DNA from: JACPHD01 sp964526325
GTDB lineage: Bacteria; Patescibacteriota; Patescibacteriia; Patescibacteriales; GWC2-42-12
Assembly: GCA_964526325.1 (NCBI GenBank)
Contig: CAZGKM010000017.1
Coordinates: forward strand, 1 to 30,505
DNA length: 30,505 nucleotides
Direction: 5' to 3'
In this document: positions 1-7,867 of the stretch, one piece after another
Layout of the letters: each line of letters opens with the position of its first letter
Numbering within the stretch: the first letter of the stretch is position 1
Position numbers and translations under genes: made by a program
Notes under the pieces: model-generated
The model's database searches: none
What the model saw: the letters and a program-made list of their open reading frames with translations, nothing else
What the model was told of the DNA's origin: nothing

Positions 1-1667
1 TCAAGTAAAACATAATCAATCTCATATTTTTTCAATTCTTTATTCAAATCCGATTGTTTAATTTTTTCAAATTTACCAATCATCTTCTCAATATATTCAT
101 CCGGCACAAGCACGGATTTAGCTACTTCTTTTCCGGTTAATAATTGAATTATTTTTCTTCTTGCTTCTTCGTTCTGGTATTTCGCCATAAATTTTAAATG
201 CCAGATGCCACTGCTATTATTTGCGATAAATTCTTTATCAATTTTTTTATCCGTAAAAATATTCTGCCTGGCCCACCTGTCCTCCACTTCGTCATCCGAC
301 ATTAAATTCAAGCCGGCGTAGCTGTTTGAATAAAGATTGTTATGAGTATAAGCCGGCAGTAAATTGCAATAATTATCGCCTAAGCAATAAACAACCGAAT
401 TATTCGCCGTATTATCGTTAAACCAATCAAATACCTCCTTATAATCCTGCGTCTTTTTAAAAGTATTTAAATCTATCGGCTGATACATAGACATAGAACG
501 CGGCAATTGCCGATAAATAAACGCGCCGTTAATTATTAAAAAAATAATAAATAAAATTCCTTTTATTAAAAAAGTTTTCTTATTATTTACCGGCAATATA
601 TTTATTGATTGATAATTTACGGCAAACGCCAAAAATACTAAAAGAATAGTCGGCGGAAAATAATGGCTGGAAAACCAGAGATAATTGCCGGTTATGATAT
701 TCTGCCAATTAAGTAATAAGATGCTAACTAGAGAAATAATTGAAAAATAAAAAATCTTTTCATTACTGTTTCTTTTACTAAAAATAAGCCAGATAATGGT
801 TAAAATTAAAAGCCCGGCGCTAAAAAAAGCCGCCGGCCAATGGTTATTATATAACATCCCCATTCTTAGGGTAGTTTCATGATAAAACGGATTTTTTATC
901 AATAACAGGATATTTTTAAGATACGGCAGGCAAACTATTGAAAAAACTATAACGAAAGGCAAGAGGCTATTCTTTAAATATATAAATTCTTTTTTTATAA
1001 ACAACAATAATAAAATAAAACTATAAATTACCAGCATCGTCGTCCAGAAATACGGCTGGGTATAGACGGATAGGCCGGATATTAATCCCAGCAAAACGCT
1101 AAAAAATAAAATTTTATTGGCATTTTTATGGGAATATATTTTCCAGATAAAAATCAGCCCTAAAAACAAAAACAAAACGCTGAATTGCGGATTAACCGGA
1201 CGGCTAAAATCTCTTAGCATCAGTAAATAAAAATAACCGGTAAATAATAAGCTTATATTTTTTTTGCCGGTTATTGAATAAATTAAATAATAAACAAGTA
1301 AAACGCCTAAAAAAATCAAAACAAAATCATTAATCAAAAAAATAAACGGCACGCTGACTTTAAATAATTTAGCCAAGTTGGCAAAAATATTTTCCGTTAA
1401 AGCCGGAGTTATATAAGGATCTTCTTTATGCTCTTTTAAGAATGCATTGCCCGTATTAATATTACCGTCATAAACCTCCCTGACTTTCGTTAAATAAAAC
1501 TCCTGGTCATCAATCGTAATCGGATATATGCCCTTAAAATTTCCGGATATTTTTATAATCGGAACAATAGTCGGCAGAGAAATCAGAAACGCGAAAAAAA
1601 CCGCCATTAAAACAGCTTGCCAATTATTAATAAATAGATTTTTTACGCGTTTTATAAATTCCGGCAT
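1..1667 (-). CDS. Polytopic GT-C-like membrane protein, 3' end outside the window
   Basis: An open frame starts at the ATG at 1665-1667 (MPEFIKRVKN...) and runs for at least 555 codons off the left edge without a stop. The N-terminus is a short basic cytoplasmic stretch followed by a hydrophobic helix. It is followed by an outward loop rich in acidic residues (ITIDDQEFYLTKVREVYDG), then many hydrophobic segments, and a soluble C-terminal part after about residue 385. This plan, with acidic residues in the first outer loop, is typical of GT-C fold membrane glycosyltransferases (PMT/ArnT and DUF2029-like families), which use lipid-phosphate sugars outside the membrane. It starts 8 nt after the stop of the upstream methyltransferase gene, so it is probably co-transcribed. 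The family assignment is by topology only; it could be another polytopic surface-polymer protein. Confidence 0.6.
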   Translation of the reverse strand, partial: MPEFIKRVKNLFINNWQAVLMAVFFAFLISLPTIVPIIKISGNFKGIYPITIDDQEFYLTKVREVYDGNINTGNAFLKEHKEDPYITPALTENIFANLAKLFKVSVPFIFLINDFVLIFLGVLLVYYLIYSITGKKNISLLFTGYFYLLMLRDFSRPVNPQFSVLFLFLGLIFIWKIYSHKNANKILFFSVLLGLISGLSVYTQPYFWTTMLVIYSFILLLLFIKKEFIYLKNSLLPFVIVFSIVCLPYLKNILLLIKNPFYHETTLRMGMLYNNHWPAAFFSAGLLILTIIWLIFSKRNSNEKIFYFSIISLVSILLLNWQNIITGNYLWFSSHYFPPTILLVFLAFAVNYQSINILPVNNKKTFLIKGILFIIFLIINGAFIYRQLPRSMSMYQPIDLNTFKKTQDYKEVFDWFNDNTANNSVVYCLGDNYCNLLPAYTHNNLYSNSYAGLNLMSDDEVEDRWARQNIFTDKKIDKEFIANNSSGIWHLKFMAKYQNEEARRKIIQLLTGKEVAKSVLVPDEYIEKMIGKFEKIKQSDLNKELKKYEIDYVLL

Positions 1668-1675
1668 AAATAATT

Positions 1676-2311
1676 TTATAAATACTCAAAATGGCCGATG
1701 GTTAGATAGAATGTTGACGGCATAAGTTTGCTCTCGCCCTTTAATCCTAAATCTTTAAAAGTTTTTTTATTGAACATTTCTTCGTCGCTAAAAGTCGTAG
1801 TCCTGCCGAAAAATTTATTAAGCGCGAACAGCCAGCGGAAATAAAAAATATCATAAGGCACTTCTATAAATACGCAATCTTTAGCGATTCTGCTCTGCTC
1901 GGCGATTAATTTTTTCTGCTCATCTTTATTATAATGCTCTAAAAAGCCTAGCGAATAAACCAAGTCAAATTTTTTATCGGCTAAATTGGATAAATTAAAC
2001 GCATCGCCCAATAAAAATTCACAGCCGGCTGAATTTAAATTAGCGTATTTAACCGCTTCTTCCGAATAATCAACGCCGACGCATTCGCCGGCGCCCATTT
2101 TTTTTAGATGCGCTAAAGTCAAACCAGAGCCAGCGCCGATTTCGCATATGTTTTTACCCTTAATATCGTAATGCTTGGCGATAAACTTCGCGAAAGCTTT
2201 AGCAAAATAATATCTTCGTAAGAAATCCACAATTCTATTAAAAAACGCGGACTTATTCTTATTTTCCAGCCAATACTTATTCCAATAATTTTTATTTTCC
2301 ATATTTAACAA
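1676..2311 (-). CDS. Class I SAM-dependent methyltransferase
   Basis: The 211-aa product has a Rossmann methyltransferase core. Motif I is ICEIGAGSGL at residues 55-64, the acidic residue after strand 2 is Asp81 in VGVDYS, and FDLVYSLGFLEHY (about 115-127) matches motif IV/post-IV of the Methyltransf_11/25 type. The N-terminal residues WNKYWLENKNK resemble the cap helix of small methyltransferases in polysaccharide clusters. It overlaps the upstream GT2 gene by 20 nt; a second Met at residue 4 (2302) is an equally possible start. By context it probably methylates a sugar, lipid or other group of the glycan made here; the acceptor cannot be read from sequence. Confidence 0.85.
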   Translation of the reverse strand: MLNMENKNYWNKYWLENKNKSAFFNRIVDFLRRYYFAKAFAKFIAKHYDIKGKNICEIGAGSGLTLAHLKKMGAGECVGVDYSEEAVKYANLNSAGCEFLLGDAFNLSNLADKKFDLVYSLGFLEHYNKDEQKKLIAEQSRIAKDCVFIEVPYDIFYFRWLFALNKFFGRTTTFSDEEMFNKKTFKDLGLKGESKLMPSTFYLTIGHFEYL

Positions 2312-2981
2312 AAGTGTATTTTATAATTTGCATGAGAAATAAAAAAAATTCCTTCATATTTAATTTTGAGGTGCTGTATTTTCTCATTCTAAAAGTGTAA
2401 GGAATCTCCTTGATTTTTTTATAATTGCCTTTCATTAATATTTCCAGTAATATTTTATACCCGCTAGTAGCTAAATTAATATTACTGATAACTTCTTTTC
2501 TTATAAAAAAATAACCGCTTAAAGAATCGTCAACTCCGGTCAGCCATCTGCCCAATTTAACTCCGAGATTGGAAACAAACCTTCTCCATAAAACCCATTC
2601 TTCAACCAGACTGCCCTTTTTAAATCTACTGCCAATCGTTATGTCAAAATTTTCCAAGGATAAAATAAGTTCATTCATAATCTTCGGATCATGGCTTAAA
2701 TCGCCGTCCATTACCCCTAAATAATCTCTATCAGACCGTTTAAAACCCTCCCTAACGGCGCTACCCAGGCCTAATTTGCCTGATCGGTTGATTATCGTGA
2801 TTGGGTAGCTTTTCGCTAATTCTTCGGCGACTTGCCCTGTTTTATCCGGAGAATTATCGTCTACTATTATTATTTCCAAATCAATTTTAGATTTGTCAAT
2901 AACGGTAAAAATTTCCTTGATTAACAAGGGCAAATTTTTCGCCTCGTTGTAAGTTGGTATGACCAATGATAGCTTAATCAT
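2292..2981 (-). CDS. GT2 glycosyltransferase, dolichol/polyprenyl-phosphate mannosyltransferase (DPM1) type
   Basis: The 229-aa protein begins directly with the GT-A fold: LSLVIPTYNEAKNL, then IIIVDDNSPDKTG with Asp41-Asp42, and the metal-binding DGD at 92-94 followed by LSHDP. These are hallmarks of the polyprenyl-phosphate mannose/glucose synthase branch of GT2, which transfers a sugar from a nucleotide donor to polyprenyl phosphate at the inner membrane face. There is no strong C-terminal transmembrane pair, as in soluble DPM1-type enzymes. The lipid-phosphate sugar could feed the GT-C-like proteins encoded at 1-1667 and 12366-13457. It overlaps the upstream GT4 gene by 8 nt and the downstream methyltransferase gene by 20 nt. 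Donor sugar unknown. Confidence 0.85.
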   Translation of the reverse strand: MIKLSLVIPTYNEAKNLPLLIKEIFTVIDKSKIDLEIIIVDDNSPDKTGQVAEELAKSYPITIINRSGKLGLGSAVREGFKRSDRDYLGVMDGDLSHDPKIMNELILSLENFDITIGSRFKKGSLVEEWVLWRRFVSNLGVKLGRWLTGVDDSLSGYFFIRKEVISNINLATSGYKILLEILMKGNYKKIKEIPYTFRMRKYSTSKLNMKEFFLFLMQIIKYTFVKYGK

Positions 2982-4104
2982 TTTTCAATATATTAATAAT
3001 ATTTTTGGCTTTTGCTTCCCAGCCGAAATTTTGCGCTTTTTTATAGGCCATCTCAACTTTACCGTCAATTTCAATTTTATTTTCTATATTTAGAATATAA
3101 TTTATTTTATCGGCTAAATCTTTCGCGTCGCCGGCTTTAAAGCCGATAGCGCAATCTCCGATCACTTCTTCCGCTAAATCCAGCTTTGAATAAATAATCG
3201 GTTTTTTCGCCGCCATATATTCATACACTTTCATGGGAAAACCCCAGTTGCGGAAATGCGGCTCATCCGGATACGGTATAACCAGAACATCCATAACTTT
3301 CTCGTAAAAAGGTATTTTTTCAACCGGCTGCATGTCAATAAATACGCATCTGGCCAAAACGCCGAGCTCTTCGGCGTATTTTTCATACTCCTCGCTTTGC
3401 CCAGGTTTAGCGCCGACAAAAACCATTACTACGCCAATCGGCAGATTTTGCAAGGCGGTGATCATGGTCTTAATCCCCTTTTCCATACCCATAGTTTTAA
3501 ATAAGCCGATATAGCCGGCTAATTTTTTATCTTCCGGCAGGCTTAATTCTCGTCGGCTTTTTTGAGAAGATTGAAAATTGGAAATATCAACCCCGCCATA
3601 AACCACGTTGATTTTACTCTCGTTAACGTCGGAACGGTTAATTATATGTTTTTTTAATTTTTCCGATGTCGTTATAAGGTGATCGGAATTTTTAGGTATG
3701 AATTTATCTTTAAAATTATCATACAGCATATGCCAATCCGAACAAATTTTAAATTTTAACCTAAGAATCTTTTTCCAAAAAATTAAAATTATCAGCAGAT
3801 TGGCATCGCTTGAAAAATAGGCAATTTCGGAATTTTTTTCTTTTCGCGACAAAATAAACCATGGCAGCCAAAAAAAATAATAAATATACGGCAGCCAAAA
3901 ATAAAACCAGGCCGATTTGCCCCATGTCCATAAATGCAAATTTATGGTTTTTACGTTTTTAAATTGTCCGGCTGATTTATTGCCGACAACCAAAAGATAG
4001 TCGCCGCCCAATAACTTAAAAAAATTATTGGCTAAATTTTCAACATAGACATTATCAGCCGATAAATGCGCGAATCTTTTTGCTGTTAAATGTATCAGTT
4101 TCAT
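2974..4104 (-). CDS. GT4-family glycosyltransferase
   Basis: The 376-aa protein has a GT-B layout: an N-terminal acceptor domain (MKLIHLTAKRFAHLSADN), a linker with VVYGGVDISNFQ, and a C-terminal nucleotide-sugar domain (AGYIGLFKTMGMEKG, then MVFVGAKPG). The usual EX7E loop is seen as NWGFPMKVYEYMAAKKPII, where the first Glu is not obvious, so the motif is degenerate. The gene abuts the radical SAM gene upstream (TAA immediately followed by ATG, no spacer) and overlaps the downstream GT2 gene by 8 nt, so it is translationally coupled on both sides. It probably adds one sugar to a lipid-linked glycan; donor and acceptor are unknown. Confidence 0.85.
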   Translation of the reverse strand: MKLIHLTAKRFAHLSADNVYVENLANNFFKLLGGDYLLVVGNKSAGQFKNVKTINLHLWTWGKSAWFYFWLPYIYYFFWLPWFILSRKEKNSEIAYFSSDANLLIILIFWKKILRLKFKICSDWHMLYDNFKDKFIPKNSDHLITTSEKLKKHIINRSDVNESKINVVYGGVDISNFQSSQKSRRELSLPEDKKLAGYIGLFKTMGMEKGIKTMITALQNLPIGVVMVFVGAKPGQSEEYEKYAEELGVLARCVFIDMQPVEKIPFYEKVMDVLVIPYPDEPHFRNWGFPMKVYEYMAAKKPIIYSKLDLAEEVIGDCAIGFKAGDAKDLADKINYILNIENKIEIDGKVEMAYKKAQNFGWEAKAKNIINILKND

Positions 4105-5466
4105 TTATTCGTCGTTAGATAATAATTTCATGTATTTTTTTCTGACATACATAAACAATATCATAATCGGAGAGCCAAAATCTCGTTTTTTCCACTTTCG
4201 CATGAACCACCAGCTAATTATTTTCTTTATCTTTGAATTCTCGTTTTTATAATTTAAACCGTAATGAACGCACGCAAACGCATAAGGCAGAGTTTTTTTA
4301 TCATTTTTATCCAGCCAGGGATAATTAATCTTCGTGTCGAAAACATGCCCTTGGGGATTATCGCCTTTATCATAATAATTCGCCCACTCTTCAAAACTTT
4401 CAGGAAACTTAAGGCCGTATTTTTTTATTTCTTCGTATAAAGCTCCGCCCGGATAGGGCCGATATAGCTGGGGTCCGAGCAAATTAACGCCTCTGCCGTA
4501 AGAACTTAACTCCTCTATTAATTTATAAGTTTCCTCTCTTTCCGCAGCCGTCTCCGTGGGAATTCCTATTAAAAGAGAGCAGCTAGCGCCTATGCCATGC
4601 GCTACGCATTGTTTGACCGCGTTTTTTATCATTGACACGGTCTGGCCTTTTCTTAAATAATTAAGCACCCTTTGCGATCCGCTTTCTACGCCGAAACGAA
4701 GCTGTAAACAACCGGCTTGTTTCATTTTATCAAGAAGCTCATCGTCTATCTTCCCGGCCGCGAAATGGCTAACCCGCGAACTAGTATCCCAGCCGAATTT
4801 ATATTTTTTTTCAAGTATATAATCTATTATGGCGCGCGCCTTATTAATATCCTGAAAAAAATCTTCATCGCGAAAATATATTTTTTTAGGCTTAAATTCC
4901 TTAATCACATAATCAAGATCGGCTTTTATTTTATCTAAAGGCACTCCTTCATAGGTGCAATTTCTAACGCTATTAACGCAAAAAGCGCATTTAAAAGAGC
5001 AATTAAATCCGGTTATGACTTGCGATCTTATTTTATATACCTCTTTAACGCTAGCCGGCAAAAATTCGTAAAAAAAATAATCTTTGGGCAAATCATAAGT
5101 TACCACCTCGTCGATTAAACCGCCATAATTCTGACCGGGGAAAAGCACCGGATGTATGCCGCCGATAATTACCCGGATATGAGGGAAATTGCTTTTTAGA
5201 TGCTTAATTAACGGCAAAGTATAAGCTATCTGCATTGAAGAGACGGAAAAGCCGACTAAATCGCACTTAGCGGCGATTGTCTTGAATTTCTCCAGGAAAT
5301 TACTTTCATTATTTTCATCAAGCATCCGCACCTCGCCGTCCGGAACCAAAGTTTTAAAATAACTGGCTACCGACCACGCGCCCCACATCACAAGACCGCG
5401 CAATAAATATTCGCCTGACCTTGTGTTGACTATCAATATCTTTTTTGCTCCATGCAAATCAAACAT
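4105..5466 (-). CDS. Cobalamin-binding-domain radical SAM protein
   Basis: The 453-aa protein has an N-terminal Rossmann-like region of the B12-binding type (about 1-125, ending in RVIIGGIHPVLFPGQ) and a radical SAM core with the CX3CX2C cluster motif at Cys156, Cys160 and Cys163. Further core motifs are KKIYFRDEDFF (about 194-204), FGVESGSQRVL (258-268) and CSLLIGIPTET (296-306). The DxHxxG cobalamin His-on motif is absent, as is common in this branch (BchE-like and class B methylases). Such enzymes do methylations at unactivated carbons, cyclisations and other radical chemistry. It is paralogous to the 9221-10705 product. Inside a glycan cluster it may C-methylate or rearrange a sugar or lipid, but this is inference. 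It begins 5 nt downstream of the methyltransferase gene. Confidence 0.88.
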   Translation of the reverse strand: MFDLHGAKKILIVNTRSGEYLLRGLVMWGAWSVASYFKTLVPDGEVRMLDENNESNFLEKFKTIAAKCDLVGFSVSSMQIAYTLPLIKHLKSNFPHIRVIIGGIHPVLFPGQNYGGLIDEVVTYDLPKDYFFYEFLPASVKEVYKIRSQVITGFNCSFKCAFCVNSVRNCTYEGVPLDKIKADLDYVIKEFKPKKIYFRDEDFFQDINKARAIIDYILEKKYKFGWDTSSRVSHFAAGKIDDELLDKMKQAGCLQLRFGVESGSQRVLNYLRKGQTVSMIKNAVKQCVAHGIGASCSLLIGIPTETAAEREETYKLIEELSSYGRGVNLLGPQLYRPYPGGALYEEIKKYGLKFPESFEEWANYYDKGDNPQGHVFDTKINYPWLDKNDKKTLPYAFACVHYGLNYKNENSKIKKIISWWFMRKWKKRDFGSPIMILFMYVRKKYMKLLSNDE

Positions 5467-5471
5467 TTTTT

Positions 5472-6086
5472 CTAACGCATCTTGCCAAGAATAAACAATT
5501 CATGGTAAGGCGATTCAAATAAATTATAATTTTTAATTATTCTTAAGCCTGATTTTTCTATTTCTTTTTTTATTTTATTTATGGGAAAACCCTTTTTACC
5601 AATCTCCCAATAATGTTCGCCGTTAAACTCGTGTTTTTTAGGGATAAGCCCGGCTTTATAATGCCAGCCCAGTTTACCAAAATAAGGCAATCTTACTTCC
5701 AATGAAAAATGCCTGCCCCAATAAGGCAAGCTTATAACAACATATTTTTTAGATACTCGGCTCATTTCTTTAAGCGCCGCGGCGAATTTTTCAAAGGGCA
5801 AATGCTCTAAAACTTCAAAAGCGCACACCAAATCGAAAGAATCGTCGGCCATTTTCATGTTTTCTATATTGCCTATTATATCCGGCTTTAACTTACTATC
5901 TATATCAAAGCTTACGTAATCCAAATTCGCAATATTTTTTAAATAGTGCCCCGTAACTCCATCTCCTTTGCCAATCTCCAAAACGCTTTTCGGTTTTAAG
6001 GATAATATGGCATTTATTTGATGCCAATAAGAAGACCATCTTTCCATTTTTAAATAATTATTAAAATTGTAATGCGATATATCCAT
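5472..6086 (-). CDS. Class I SAM-dependent methyltransferase
   Basis: The 204-aa product shows motif I SVLEIGKGDGVTGHYLKN (about 34-51), Asp61 in YVSFDID, and FDLVCAFEVLEHLPFEKF (about 85-102), all typical of Methyltransf_11-type enzymes. The C-terminal half keeps tryptophan and histidine residues (GEHYWEIGKKGFPINKIKK) that are seen in methyltransferases of surface-polysaccharide clusters, which suggests a specific acceptor pocket. It lies 5 nt from each neighbour and is therefore almost certainly co-translated with the GT4-methyltransferase fusion upstream and the radical SAM protein downstream. The substrate is not identifiable. Confidence 0.85.
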   Translation of the reverse strand: MDISHYNFNNYLKMERWSSYWHQINAILSLKPKSVLEIGKGDGVTGHYLKNIANLDYVSFDIDSKLKPDIIGNIENMKMADDSFDLVCAFEVLEHLPFEKFAAALKEMSRVSKKYVVISLPYWGRHFSLEVRLPYFGKLGWHYKAGLIPKKHEFNGEHYWEIGKKGFPINKIKKEIEKSGLRIIKNYNLFESPYHELFILGKMR

Positions 6087-6091
6087 AAAAA

Positions 6092-7867
6092 TTACTTTTT
6101 TATTATGATAATAACCGATTGCGACAGCCAGCTCGCCGGATATTTTAAAATAAAAGAATTATTAATCATTTCTTCAAGCCTGTCCGCTTTTTTCAATAAG
6201 GCAAAATTATTTTTCGGCAGCCATCTTTTAATAAATCCTTCGTAATAAACATATTCGTATTTTCCGCCCAATGAATTTAAACTATAGAATAAATACGGCA
6301 AAGATAAGCGATATTCAACGCCATTATTAACCGGCTCAATACTCCTGCCTAAAATTCGCATCTTTAACGAGACCGGCTCCCACAAAAAAAGACAGCCGTC
6401 TTTTTTCGTTACGCGCCAAGCTTCGTTTAAAACCGCTTTAGTATTATTGGCGTGATGCAAAGAGGCAAAAAACATCGTCCTGTCAAAAAATTCATCCGTA
6501 AACGGCAATTTTTCCATATCGCCGACAAAAATTTTATCATGCTTATTTCTTTCTCTTAATATATCTTCGCTTATATCAAGAGCGTAAATATCATCGGTAA
6601 TATTATTGCTTCTTATAATATCGGCCCAAACGCCGGCTCCGCCGCCGATATCCAGAATCTTTTCACCGCGTTTAACAAATTCGGCGGATAAGCGCTTAAA
6701 AAAATCTGTTTTTACCATCTTGCCCGGCTGCAGAGCAAATTTTTTTCTTTCTTCCGAATTTTGATATTTTAAAATATTAGCCTGCTTAGAATCAACATTA
6801 TAACTATTTTCTCCGTATAACAAAATAATTTTCTCTATTAAATTTTTTAATTCATGATCGGCCTCAACAATTTTTCTTAAATCAGCGCCTATTTTATTTT
6901 GCTCTTCGGCGCTTAAAGACACGACATATTTAATGCGATTAGCTAATTCTCGCCAATCTTTTTTTGGAAACATTAATTTATTTTTTAAATCGCCCAATAC
7001 TTTTTCAAACGTCTCGTTGCAGGTTAAAACCGGAATACCGGAAGACATGGCTTCCAGTACGGCCTTATCCAACCCGCCCGTATGGCTCATGTTTACGAAT
7101 AAATCGGCCGATTGCAGATAGCTAGCGATATCTTTATTGGGTATTGAACCGATAAAATTAATCTGTTCGTTTAGTTTTTTTTCGGCCACCAGGCAATGCA
7201 AATTTTCTAAATATTTTTTTTGCGAAAAATCGCCCGGCTTGCCTATTATCTTAACTTTAATTTTTTTATCCTGATGGCGATCGCGTAAATAATCAATGGC
7301 TAAAATTAATGTTTCATAATCTTTGCTTGGTGAAATACGCCCGATTGTAATAATATTTATTTCGTTGCTATTTTTTATTTTATCAGTTAGCAAATTGAAC
7401 TTATCCGTATCAATGCCATGCCCAAGCACGTTTATTTTATGGCTCTCAAGGCGGAAACTATCCGGCGTCGGCGTAAAGACATAATTAGCCAATTTCTCGG
7501 CCAGCCTTAAGCCTGAACCGGCATTCCCATGTGCATACCATAAGCCTATTTTTTTCCCTAATAACCGCCAGATAACCGCGCCGAGAATAACGTAAATTTG
7601 ATTCATGTGCACAAAAACAGAATCATAATTTTTTCGCTCTTGCCAAATGTATTTATAAAAATTAACCAGATATTTTATTTTTGATTCGCCGGTTTCTTTG
7701 CCCAGACTTAATACTCTTACATTTTCAGGTAAATTATATTCACCTTTTTTCAAACAAACTACAGTAATTTTTTCGCAATTTTTCGCAAACTCGGTAATCC
7801 AGCCATGGAAAAAACCAAGTACATCATCATTTATGTCAACTTTTTGAGTTAAAATTAATAATCTCAT
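6092..7867 (-). CDS. Bifunctional GT4 glycosyltransferase - SAM methyltransferase fusion
   Basis: The 591-aa protein has two enzymes in one chain. Residues 1 to about 355 are GT-B/GT4: N-terminal MRLLILTQKVDIND, VLGHGIDTDKFN (147-158), IITIGRISPSKDYETL (172-187) and a modified donor loop SHTGGLDKAVLEAMSSGIPV (261-280). After a linker at about 355-385, residues 386-591 form a class I methyltransferase with KILDIGGGAGVWADII (403-418), ALDIS (429-433) and FFASLHHANN (466-475). The ATG overlaps the upstream stop as ATGA at 7867-7864, so translation is coupled. The fusion suggests sequential addition and methylation of the same residue, for example a capping sugar (inference). No internal stop or frameshift is seen between the two halves. 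Confidence 0.85.
   Translation of the reverse strand: MRLLILTQKVDINDDVLGFFHGWITEFAKNCEKITVVCLKKGEYNLPENVRVLSLGKETGESKIKYLVNFYKYIWQERKNYDSVFVHMNQIYVILGAVIWRLLGKKIGLWYAHGNAGSGLRLAEKLANYVFTPTPDSFRLESHKINVLGHGIDTDKFNLLTDKIKNSNEINIITIGRISPSKDYETLILAIDYLRDRHQDKKIKVKIIGKPGDFSQKKYLENLHCLVAEKKLNEQINFIGSIPNKDIASYLQSADLFVNMSHTGGLDKAVLEAMSSGIPVLTCNETFEKVLGDLKNKLMFPKKDWRELANRIKYVVSLSAEEQNKIGADLRKIVEADHELKNLIEKIILLYGENSYNVDSKQANILKYQNSEERKKFALQPGKMVKTDFFKRLSAEFVKRGEKILDIGGGAGVWADIIRSNNITDDIYALDISEDILRERNKHDKIFVGDMEKLPFTDEFFDRTMFFASLHHANNTKAVLNEAWRVTKKDGCLFLWEPVSLKMRILGRSIEPVNNGVEYRLSLPYLFYSLNSLGGKYEYVYYEGFIKRWLPKNNFALLKKADRLEEMINNSFILKYPASWLSQSVIIIIKK

Noticed and set aside
7864..7866. Recoded UGA (glycine) genetic code as in some CPR lineages
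   Set aside because: UGA ends the GT4 gene in an ATGA overlap with the next start, and no in-frame UGA is needed inside recognised domains.
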